In this document: positions 54,424 through 62,237 of the stretch, piece after piece | Numbering within the stretch: position 1 is the first letter of the stretch | Layout: every line of letters begins with the position of its first letter | From: Acidobacteriota bacterium | GTDB taxonomy: Bacteria; Acidobacteriota; Thermoanaerobaculia; Multivoradales; Multivoraceae | Assembly (NCBI GenBank): GCA_003388555.1 | Contig: QQVD01000050.1 | Coordinates: 204,673-268,672 of the forward strand | Length of the DNA: 64,000 nt | Direction of reading: 5' to 3' | Translations under genes and position numbers: made by a program | Notes under the pieces: model-generated | What the model saw: the letters and a program-made list of their open reading frames with translations, nothing else | What the model was told of the DNA's origin: nothing | Databases searched by the model: none

Positions 54424-54443
54424 CCTCCCCCTTCAGGGGGAGG
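54424..54443 (-). repeat. palindromic repeat core, reverse orientation
   Basis: CCTCCCCCTTCAGGGGGAGG, reverse complement of the core at 16984-17003 and 17173-17192; arms pair perfectly around a four-base centre. It lies 52 bp after the DUF6077-like gene stop. Confidence 0.85.
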
Positions 54444-54499
54444 AGGTCGGAGGCTCGCGGCTTCGGCGCAGGTTCGTGGTCGCGCTCCGCAGCCACCTC

Positions 54500-54517
54500 A
54501 TTTCCCGCGAAAGCGGG
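54500..54517. repeat. palindrome TTCCCGC-gaaa-GCGGGAA
   Basis: Seven-base arms with a GAAA loop, in the context TTTCCCGCGAAAGCGGGAAT, a dispersed repeat form I know from other bacterial genomes. Confidence 0.6.
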
Positions 54518-54598
54518 AATCCACGCTTGACGGGATGCGGAGACGTCGCGCCTTGCGACGAGGCAGGCGGCATCCGGAGGGGAACGCTGAACGCGGTC

Positions 54599-54837
54599 GC
54601 TTGACGAGACACCCCCGGTGCCGAAGCGAGCGCACCGCGCGAGCTGAGCCGCAAGAGCGGCAGTGCGAGCGAGCGAACACTGGCGCTGTATTCCTGCCCT
54701 CCCCCTGAAGGGTGTTCGCTTCACGAGACACCCCCACGCCGAAGCGAGCGCGCCGCGCGAGCTGAGCCGCAGGAGCGGCAGTGCGCGCGTAGCGATCACT
54801 GACGCTGTTTCCCTGCCCTCCCCCTGAAGGGGGAGGG
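54599..54837. repeat. tandem duplication of a 119-bp palindrome-bearing repeat
   Basis: Unit A 54599-54717, unit B 54718-54837. Both begin GCTT(G/C)ACGAGACACCCCC and share GAGCTGAGCCGCA(A/G)GAGCGGCAGTGCG in the middle. Each ends in the CCCTCCCCCTGAAGGG core; unit B has the intact 9-bp arms (54816-54837), while the arm of unit A is shortened. A third partial copy is at 54903-54948. Together with other repeats they fill most of the 583-bp gap 54372-54954. Confidence 0.9.
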
Positions 54838-54954
54838 TTTGGCGCTCGCGTGGTGGTGACGGCTCTACGGCGTGGATGAAGTCCACGCCGTGAGGTCTCC
54901 GCCTCACGCCGAAGCGAGCGCCGTGCGCGAGCTGAGCCGCGAGGAGGGTGGCAC

Positions 54955-57294
54955 CTAAGGAGTGGTCGCAGACCAGGACGAGGTGTCTCCAGCCTCAAAT
55001 CCGTCGGTGAACAGCCCACCGACGCAGTTGACGCAGAAGAGCGCGAAGTCCTGGTCGGTGCTCGAGCCGACGCCGGGCACTCCGTCGTCGGGCACGTCGG
55101 TGGCGCGTACGCGGACTGTGATCGCGCTGCGGCCGGGGTCGGCGTCGAGGAAGACGCCTTCGGTGTTGTTGCGGTCGTCGGCGGTGCCGCCGGTTGTGGA
55201 GAAGCCGTCGGGGCCGAAGACGTTGCCGAGCAGGGTGTCGGCGCCGTCGACGACCTCGAGGTCGAGGTCGTTGTTCCACGCCGGGGTGCTGCCGCCGAGG
55301 CCGTGGCCGGGGGCGTCGGTCCACACCAGCATCAAGCGCACCGGCTGCGCCGGATCGTCGACCTGGAAGACCCGCTCGAACACTCCGCCCGAGCCTTCGA
55401 AGCGGTGGCTCTGGTCGATCCAGGCGACCTCGGTGGCGGGGTCGAGCAGGGCGGCGGGCGCGGCGCGGCCCCAGCCCTGCTTGCTGTCGAACGGGTGTCC
55501 GAGGGTGCCGCCGTTGGCGTCGAGGTTTCCGGCCAGGCTGCGCGCGGTGGCGAGCAGCGCCGCCTTGATCAGCGCCGGCGACGGGTCGACGCCGCCGTAC
55601 AGGCCCCGGAACTGCTCGACGAAGAGCGCCACGGTGCCGGAGACGTGCGGCGACGCCATGCTGGTGCCGCACTTGAGGCCGTAGCCGCCGCCGAAGGTGT
55701 CGGTGGAGTCGACCGAGCAGCCGGGCGCGACGATGTGGGGGATGGTGCGGCCGTCGAGCGCCGGGCCGTGCGCGGTGTTGCCCGAGAGGTCGTCGATGTC
55801 GGTGATCTGGGTCGTCGAGCCCGTCTGCATCTTGGTCGAGCCGACGTTGATCAGGTTCTTCGCCTCGTCTGGCGTTCCCTGGGTCGAGGTGCCGCCGTTG
55901 CCGTTCATGAACGACAGCACGTAGGTGAACTCCTGGTTGCCGGCGGTGCCGGGATCGGCGTCGCGCACCCCGATGTCGACCTGCATCGTCTGGTTGTCGT
56001 AGCCCTGCGGCGAGCCCGAAGGGCCCCAGCTGTTGCCCGACAGCGCCGCGCCGTTGGTCTGCGAGTCGGCCATCAGCAGCAGCATGCCGCCGGGCTGGTT
56101 CATGAAGGGTAAGTAGACCTGCTCGATCATCGTCGCGCCCGGGGCGACGCCGAGGCCGCGCAGGAAGGTGCCGTGCGGTGTATTCACGGTGACGCCGCTG
56201 GCGCCGTCGGCCGCCATGATGCCGGCGGTGTGGGTGCCGTGGCTCGACGACGTGCTGCTGCAGGTGGTGCCGGTGCAGGACACCATGCGGCCGACGAGGT
56301 CGGCGTGGCTCTGGTTGACGCCGCCGTCGACGTTGGCGATCAGCACGCCGTCGCCGTCGACGCCGACGCTGGCGAGCCAGCCGAGGTAGTCGGGCAGCGC
56401 CAGGCTGGTCGCCAGGCTGACGTTGCCGGCGTGCACCTGGGCGCTCATCTCGCCGCGCAGGCCTCCGTCGGTGGGCACCTGGTGCACCGCATAGACGCCC
56501 GGCAGCGCCGCCACCCGAGGCAGCAGGTTGCCGGGGATGCGCAGGCCGAGCTCGGCGAACGAGCGGTCGAGCGTGCGGCGCAGGCCCACCTCGCCGCCGA
56601 GGCTCTCGAGGGAGCTGCGCAGGGTGGTGGCGTCGAAGGAGCGCACCACCAGCAGGCGCAGATCGGCGATTTCGCCTCCGAGTGAGCGCAGCGGCGGCAG
56701 CAGACGGAACTCGGGAGAGAAGAGGCCGACGTGGCGCAGCCAGGCCTCGGCCGTCGGTGCCCGCGTCGCGGCGACGTCGCCCCAGACGATGAGGGCGAAG
56801 GGATGCAGGGCGCGCAGCACCTCGAGGCCGGCGTCCTCGAGCTCACGCCGCCACTCGGCGCGGATCGGCGCCGCGAACTGCAGCAGGTGCAGCCGGTCAC
56901 CTGGGGCGGCGTTCGACCAGCTCGGGAAGAGAGCGGCCGAGGGCGTCGCGGCGTCGGTGGCGGGATCGAAGCGCCGGCCGCCGAGCTCGAGCTCGTAGCC
57001 CAGCGCGGTGGCCGCCACGTCGGCGTTGCGCCACGGCGCCAGGTCGGCCACCAGGGCGACCTCGAAGGCGCCGTAGTCGAGGCGCAACGGCGCCGCGGCG
57101 AGCAGATCGTCGACCGCCCCGGCGTCGCGCTCCAGTACGCGCACGGGGTGCAGCGAGGCGTCGGCCGTCGGCTGCAGGGCCGGAGCAGACGCAGCGACGG
57201 CGACGAGCAGGATCAGGATCGCGGCAGCGGTCGGCGCGACGGAGCGGAGAGGGCGGGCAGGGCGAACAGGGCGAACAGGATCGGCTTGGGGCAT
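54955..57294 (-). CDS. secreted subtilisin-family serine protease
   Basis: A 779-residue S8 protease. A signal peptide (SVAPTAAAILILLVAVAASAPALQ, about 18-41) leads into a prodomain of about 250 residues. The catalytic triad is in order: Asp in LIANVDGGVNQSH, His in SSSHGTHTAGIM, Ser in GTSMASPHVSG; the oxyanion Asn is in LSGNSWGPSG. Loops after the His are long. A beta domain (P/jelly-roll type) with VRLMLVWTDAPG follows. The extreme C-terminus FTDGFEAGDTSSWS is a short tail recurrent in secreted proteins of this lineage. The ATG at 57294 is preferred; an ATG at 57330 would add 12 residues. Confidence 0.9.
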   Translation of the reverse strand: MPQADPVRPVRPARPLRSVAPTAAAILILLVAVAASAPALQPTADASLHPVRVLERDAGAVDDLLAAAPLRLDYGAFEVALVADLAPWRNADVAATALGYELELGGRRFDPATDAATPSAALFPSWSNAAPGDRLHLLQFAAPIRAEWRRELEDAGLEVLRALHPFALIVWGDVAATRAPTAEAWLRHVGLFSPEFRLLPPLRSLGGEIADLRLLVVRSFDATTLRSSLESLGGEVGLRRTLDRSFAELGLRIPGNLLPRVAALPGVYAVHQVPTDGGLRGEMSAQVHAGNVSLATSLALPDYLGWLASVGVDGDGVLIANVDGGVNQSHADLVGRMVSCTGTTCSSTSSSHGTHTAGIMAADGASGVTVNTPHGTFLRGLGVAPGATMIEQVYLPFMNQPGGMLLLMADSQTNGAALSGNSWGPSGSPQGYDNQTMQVDIGVRDADPGTAGNQEFTYVLSFMNGNGGTSTQGTPDEAKNLINVGSTKMQTGSTTQITDIDDLSGNTAHGPALDGRTIPHIVAPGCSVDSTDTFGGGYGLKCGTSMASPHVSGTVALFVEQFRGLYGGVDPSPALIKAALLATARSLAGNLDANGGTLGHPFDSKQGWGRAAPAALLDPATEVAWIDQSHRFEGSGGVFERVFQVDDPAQPVRLMLVWTDAPGHGLGGSTPAWNNDLDLEVVDGADTLLGNVFGPDGFSTTGGTADDRNNTEGVFLDADPGRSAITVRVRATDVPDDGVPGVGSSTDQDFALFCVNCVGGLFTDGFEAGDTSSWSATTP

Positions 57295-57661
57295 CGGATC
57301 TCGTCTGAGTTCGAGCTCGGGCCATCGCATCGGATCACGGCGGATCTGCGCGGGCTGGTCGGCGGAGCTTGGTTGGCGGAGGAGAGCGGCGACGAGAAGT
57401 AGGAGCGGAGCTTCGCCGGAGCCTCGAGGTGCTCCCGCGATCGCGAACTGTCGGTCGTGGCGCCACCGCGGATGCCGCCTGCGCTGCTGCGGTTGCGGAG
57501 GTATCGGGAGGGTGCTTCGGAGCGTGGCTTCGGGCGCGGCCTCTCCCATTCCGCGGAGGCGCTTCGAGTCTGCCAGATCCGGCGCTCCTGCGTTTCGGAG
57601 CGTCGGCTGCCCTGCTCGGTGAGGTGGCTCCAGGGGTGGTGAGATCTGGCGCGCCAGGTCG
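57295..57661. other. 367-bp gap with no recognised gene
   Basis: Between the subtilase start and the hypothetical secreted protein, both on the minus strand. Short frames exist in it, but none has a start site and composition that look coding. It should contain the subtilase promoter; I could not place one. Confidence 0.4.
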
Positions 57662-58384
57662 TCAGGGCTGTCCGGGGCGGTGGTCCTTGCCGAGATACCC
57701 GCGCAGGTCGAGCATCGGCGCTCGGATCGCGGCGATCGCCTCGGCCGGCCGGGTCTCCGCCTTGGCGGCGAGATCGAGGAGGTGGTCGCTGAGCAGCTGG
57801 TAGGCGCTGGCGGTGGTCTCGATGCGCGCCGTGGCGGCCTGCGAAGAGAAGCGGCTGGCGAGGTTGCGGAAGGCGGGCGCGGCGTTGCGGATGCCGTCCC
57901 GGAGCAGGAGATTGTGCTGCCGGTCGAGGCGGAGCAGCTCGAGCGCGAGGCTGCGGAACTCGTGCGCCAGCGCGACGAGCGCCCACTGGTCCAGCGAGCT
58001 GAAGATCGCCGCGACGCGCTGCGCCTCCGGGTCGAGGGTCGCCGTCACGTCGCCCTGGGTGATCACCACCGGCTCGGCTCCGGGTCGGCCCGGCGGGGCC
58101 TTCGAAGGCCGCGGCTTCGGCGCCGGATGATCGATGCGCACGTAGTCCTCGCGCGCCACCTCCTGGCCCGCGGCGCGGCTGGCCTCGAGATCGACCAGGC
58201 TGGCGCGGATCGCCGCCAGGTTGCCGTGCTCGTCGGTGTAGACCACCTGACGACCGCGTTCCTCCCAGGGGCCGCGGGTCTGGATCCTCGCCCCGTCGAT
58301 GAGCACCAGGACCTCGGCGATGGCGGGGGTTGCCAGAACCAACAGGGCGAGAGTCAGTGCGAGCGCGGTGGCCAGACGCGTCAT
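57662..58384 (-). CDS. hypothetical secreted protein
   Basis: A 240-residue exported protein I cannot name. A clear signal peptide (LATALALTLALLVLATPAIA, residues 4-23, cleavage after AIA). Next comes a short beta-rich part with VLIDGARIQTRGPWEERGRQVVY, then a Pro/Lys linker (APKPRPSKAPPGRPG, about 88-102) and a helical C-terminal domain from about 125. No catalytic motif. The start ATG gives a textbook signal. It lies in an isolated position between the protease and the F420 genes, with 259 bp upstream of it empty. Confidence 0.7.
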   Translation of the reverse strand: MTRLATALALTLALLVLATPAIAEVLVLIDGARIQTRGPWEERGRQVVYTDEHGNLAAIRASLVDLEASRAAGQEVAREDYVRIDHPAPKPRPSKAPPGRPGAEPVVITQGDVTATLDPEAQRVAAIFSSLDQWALVALAHEFRSLALELLRLDRQHNLLLRDGIRNAAPAFRNLASRFSSQAATARIETTASAYQLLSDHLLDLAAKAETRPAEAIAAIRAPMLDLRGYLGKDHRPGQP

Positions 58385-58643
58385 GTGCTGCTCCGGCAGA
58401 GGATGTGCTTCGGTGCACCGGGGCGCAGCGCCGTGGCTGAGCCGCCGTCGAAGTCAGGAGGAGGATCCAGGCTAGCAGCCACAAGGAATGCCGGTCGTCG
58501 CGGCAGTGCCCAGGTAGCCGCCGGAGAGCCGGCGGGCTGGCTCGGAGGCGACCACCGATGTGGTCCGGAATCGGCCGCTCACGGCCTTCCAGCCGAGGCA
58601 GACGGTGATCGGGGAAGTGGCCCGTGGGGCGTGAGTCGCCGAG

Positions 58644-61190
58644 CTACGCCAACCCCGGCCGCACCAGCTCGAGCGGCCCCGAGCGCTCGTACTTGCGCGC
58701 CGGGTTGTTGACGATCGCGGCGAGCGGCGCGGCGTCGTAGGAGGTGGCGACGCGCTCGGCGGGCGGCGTGCCGTAGGTGGTGGTGCGCTGTCGGGGCTCG
58801 CGGCCGCAGCCTCGGATCAGCTCGTCCATCTGCTCGGGCGGCAGCTCCTCGCCCCAGGAGGCGCCGGCGGCGCGGGTGATGCTCTCGTTCATCAGAGTGC
58901 CGCCGAGGTCGTTGACGCCGGCGCGCAGGCAGGCGGCGACGCCCTGCGGCCCCATCTTCACCCACGACGCCTGCACGCTGGGGAAGTGCGGCGCCAGGGC
59001 GAGGCGGGCGACGGCGTGCATCAGCACCGCCTCGCGGAAGGTGGGGCCCTTGCGGGCGCGGTTCTTGAGGTAGATCGGCGCCTCCATCGGCACGAAGGGC
59101 AGCGGCACGAACTCGGTGAAGCCGCCGCTGCGCTGCTGCAGCTCGCGCAGGCGCAGCAGGTGGCGGGCCCAGTGCACCGGCTGCTCGACGTGGCCGTACA
59201 TGATCGTCGCGGTGGTACGGATGCCGAGCGAGTGCGCGGTCTGCATCACCTCGAGCCACTGCGCGGTGTTGATCTTGTCGGGGCAGAGCACGGCGCGCAC
59301 CTCGTCGTCGAGGATCTCGGCGGCGGTGCCGGGCAGCGTGCCGAGGCCGGCCTCGCGCAGCTGCTCGAGGTAGTCGCCGAGCGGCAGGCCGAGGGTCGCG
59401 GCGCCCTGCCACACCTCGAGCGGCGAGAAGGCGTGCACGTGCATCCCGGGCGCCGCCTGCTTCACCGCGTGCACGATCTCGAGGTAGGTGGCGCCGGTGT
59501 AGTCGGGGTGGATGCCGCCCTGCATGCACACCTCGGTGGCGCCGCGCTGCCACGCCTCGCGCACCCGGCGCTGGATCTCGGCCGGCTCCAGGTCGTAGGG
59601 CCTGCCGCGCAGGTTCTCGGTCAGCTTGCCCTTCGAGAAGGCGCAGAACTGGCACTTGAAGTAGCAGACGTTGGTGTAGTTGATGTTGCGGTTGACGACG
59701 TAGGTCACCGCGTCGCCGTTCATCTCGCCGCGCAGCGCGTCGGCGGCGTCGCAGACGGCGCGGAAATCGCTACCGCGGGCGGCGAAGAGCGCCACCAGGT
59801 CGGCCTCGCCGAGAGCCTCGCCCTGCTCGCGCCGGCGCAGGATCTGCTCGACCTCGGAGGAGACGGGTCGATTCGGCCTCGCCGCGGGGACCTGGTCGCC
59901 GGTCGTCGTGCCGACCTCGAGCAGCGCCACCTCGCGCTCCGGCAGGCCCTCGAGGGCGCCGGGCGTCCAGCTCTCGCAGCGCGCGTAGCCGCTGGCGTCG
60001 ATGCGCTGCAGCACCGCGCCGCGCAGAGCCGGGTCGACCCAGTGCTCGGCGTCGAGCGCGTAGCGCGGATAGATCGTCAGCCGCTCGAGCAGCTCCTTGC
60101 CGGCCGCCTCGGTGCGTCGGCGCAGCTCGTCGAGCTGGGGCCAGGGCGCCTCGGGGTTGACGAAGTCGGGTGTGATCGGCGAGACGCCGCCCCAGTCGTT
60201 GATCCCCGCCTCGACCAGCCGCTCGAGGGCGCCGGAGCCGAGGTCGCTGAGGTTGGGCGGCACCTGCAGGCTCATCTCGGGTCCGAGAACGAGGCGCGCC
60301 ACCGCGACGGTCCACAGCAGCTCCTGCTCGGAGGGCTCCGGTGCATCGGCCATGCGGGTGTCGGGCTTGGCGCGGAAGTTCTGGACGATGACCTCCTGCA
60401 GGTGACCGTAGGCGCGCTGCACCGCGGCGAGGGCGAGCAGGGCCTCGAGACGTTCTGCGCGCGTCTCGCCGATGCCGATCAGCACCCCGGAGGTGAACGG
60501 CACCCGGGCCTCGCCGGCGAGGCGCAGGGTCTCGACCCGGGCTGCCGGGGCTTTGTCGGGGCAGCCGTAGTGCGCCTGGCCCTTCTCGAGCAGGCGCTCC
60601 GAGACGCTCTCGAGCATGATCCCCATCGACGGCGCCAGGGGCCGCAGGGTGCGGAGGTCCTCGGCGGTCATCAGGCCGGGGTTGAGGTGCGGCAGCAGCC
60701 CGGTCTCGCGGAAGACCAGCTCGGCCGCCTCGGCGAGGTAGCCCAGAGTGGTCTCGTGGCCGAGCGCCGCGAGGCCTTCGCGCGCCGCCTTCCAGCGCAG
60801 CTCCGGCTTGTCGCCGAGGGTGAAGAGCGCCTCCTTGCAACCGGCCTCGGCGGCGGGTCGGGCGACCTGGAGCAGGCGCTCGGGCGACAGGTACGCTGCC
60901 TCGCCGGGCTTCGGCGGCTGTGCGAAGACGCAGTAGTGGCAGATGTCGCGGCAGAGGTGGGTCAGCGGCAGGAAGACCTTCTTCGAGAACGAGACGCGCT
61001 CGCCCCAGCCCTGGTCGCGAAGGGCCGCGGCGCGGTGCAGCAGCTCGGCGAGGGGAACCGCGTCGAGCCGTCGCGCCGCCTCGGCGACCTCGGAGCGCCA
61101 GGCGGCGGCGGCGAGATCGGCCGGATCGAGGGACTGCACCGCATCGGTGAGGGCGCGCAGCCGCTGTTCGAGGGAGAGCAGGTCGCTCAT
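58644..61190 (-). CDS. fbiC: FO synthase, fused CofG-CofH (FbiC)
   Basis: An 848-residue two-module radical-SAM enzyme making the F420 chromophore FO (7,8-didemethyl-8-hydroxy-5-deazariboflavin) from a ribityl-diaminouracil and tyrosine. The N-terminal CofG-like module carries CRDICHYC (C-x3-C-x2-C, about 81-88), binding one 4Fe-4S cluster. The C-terminal CofH-like module has CYFKCQFC in the same spacing, near residue 510. The single-chain form is known from Actinobacteria and some other lineages; separate genes occur in archaea and cyanobacteria. The ATG overlaps the cofC stop (ATGA), giving a two-gene unit. Residues about 395-450 are an inter-module linker with Arg/Glu-rich helices. Confidence 0.95.
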   Translation of the reverse strand: MSDLLSLEQRLRALTDAVQSLDPADLAAAAWRSEVAEAARRLDAVPLAELLHRAAALRDQGWGERVSFSKKVFLPLTHLCRDICHYCVFAQPPKPGEAAYLSPERLLQVARPAAEAGCKEALFTLGDKPELRWKAAREGLAALGHETTLGYLAEAAELVFRETGLLPHLNPGLMTAEDLRTLRPLAPSMGIMLESVSERLLEKGQAHYGCPDKAPAARVETLRLAGEARVPFTSGVLIGIGETRAERLEALLALAAVQRAYGHLQEVIVQNFRAKPDTRMADAPEPSEQELLWTVAVARLVLGPEMSLQVPPNLSDLGSGALERLVEAGINDWGGVSPITPDFVNPEAPWPQLDELRRRTEAAGKELLERLTIYPRYALDAEHWVDPALRGAVLQRIDASGYARCESWTPGALEGLPEREVALLEVGTTTGDQVPAARPNRPVSSEVEQILRRREQGEALGEADLVALFAARGSDFRAVCDAADALRGEMNGDAVTYVVNRNINYTNVCYFKCQFCAFSKGKLTENLRGRPYDLEPAEIQRRVREAWQRGATEVCMQGGIHPDYTGATYLEIVHAVKQAAPGMHVHAFSPLEVWQGAATLGLPLGDYLEQLREAGLGTLPGTAAEILDDEVRAVLCPDKINTAQWLEVMQTAHSLGIRTTATIMYGHVEQPVHWARHLLRLRELQQRSGGFTEFVPLPFVPMEAPIYLKNRARKGPTFREAVLMHAVARLALAPHFPSVQASWVKMGPQGVAACLRAGVNDLGGTLMNESITRAAGASWGEELPPEQMDELIRGCGREPRQRTTTYGTPPAERVATSYDAAPLAAIVNNPARKYERSGPLELVRPGLA

Positions 61191-62020
61191 CGGCTCACCT
61201 CGAGCGCCTGGGCCGAAGCGTCGGCCGGCCCAGTGAGCGGACCGGCGGAGAAGCGCTCGAGCAGGAAACGCGCGGCGCGCGATCCGTCCCCCGGCGCGCA
61301 GCGGCCTCCGGCGCGCAGCCGTTCGAGGACCAGCTCGAGGTCGTCGGGGTCGTCGAGGTCGAGGCCGAGGCGCTCGTCCCTGTAGCGCGTCACCGCGCCG
61401 GGCGGCGCGGCAGCGAGGTGGCGGCGCGCGCTGCCGGCGCCGAATGCCGGCGCGATCGCGGTCGGCGGCTGCAGCACCAGCGCGTTGGTGCCGTCGCCGT
61501 GGCGGTCCTCGGCGACGAGTACCCGCGCCGAGGTGGCGACGTCGTCGAATGCGGCGAGCAGGTGCTCGATGTCGGCGCCGCGCACCAGCGGCAGATCGAT
61601 CGGCAGGATCAGCAGACGCTCGGCGCCGCCTCGCTCGAGCTCGCGGGCGGCGGCGGCGAGGGCGGCGTTGAGGCGCGGCTCGGCGCCGTCGTGGCGGACG
61701 GCAGCCGGCTCCCGGTGCTCCGGCTCGGCGATCAGCAGCGCCTGCCATCGCGCCGCGGCGCCGGAGGCGGCCGGAGCGTTGCTGACCAGGGCGATGCCGG
61801 CGAGCACACCACGTTCACGCAGCACGGCGAGCTGTGCCAGACGATCCTCGAGCAGGTGCCGCGCGAGCAGCTCGCGCTCGGCGTCGTCGAGCACGGTCAG
61901 CCGGCTCTTCGACCGGCCCGGCCGTTTGACCGGCAGCAGTGCCCAGGTCGCGGCGGGACCGTGGGCGACGTCGCGGCCGGCGCTGGATGGCTCGTCGATG
62001 GCTGGCGGGGCTTCGCTCAT
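61187..62020 (-). CDS. cofC: 2-phospho-L-lactate/PEP guanylyltransferase for F420
   Basis: A 277-residue nucleotidyltransferase of the CofC/FbiD family. The N-terminal ALLPVKRPGRSKSRL (about 27-41) is the family substrate loop, and LLILPIDLPLVRGADIE supplies the metal-binding Asp. The following ALVLQPP and FGAGSARRH fit the family. It couples GTP with a phospho-C3 acid to the lactyl/enolpyruvyl-diphospho-guanosine used by CofD/FbiA. The N-terminal 24 residues and a C-terminal tail are longer than in archaeal CofC. It is upstream of fbiC with a four-base overlap. FbiA and FbiB are not in this window. Confidence 0.9.
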   Translation of the reverse strand: MSEAPPAIDEPSSAGRDVAHGPAATWALLPVKRPGRSKSRLTVLDDAERELLARHLLEDRLAQLAVLRERGVLAGIALVSNAPAASGAAARWQALLIAEPEHREPAAVRHDGAEPRLNAALAAAARELERGGAERLLILPIDLPLVRGADIEHLLAAFDDVATSARVLVAEDRHGDGTNALVLQPPTAIAPAFGAGSARRHLAAAPPGAVTRYRDERLGLDLDDPDDLELVLERLRAGGRCAPGDGSRAARFLLERFSAGPLTGPADASAQALEVSR

Positions 62021-62237
62021 GGTGGCCAAGGGGCTGGCGGGCGGGAGCGGCCGCCGTGAAGGCGGATCCCGCCGTCGACCGGGAGGCACAGTGTAGCGCC
62101 CAGCGGTGGCGCTGACTGCAGGGCCGAGGGGACTGCTTGGCCGCCGCTATGATCCGCCACGCCCGACGTCGAGCCGACCGGACCGCAGCGTCCGCGGAGC
62201 GCCAGGCAGCGTCGCGAGCTCGGGAGGCAGAGCGCCG

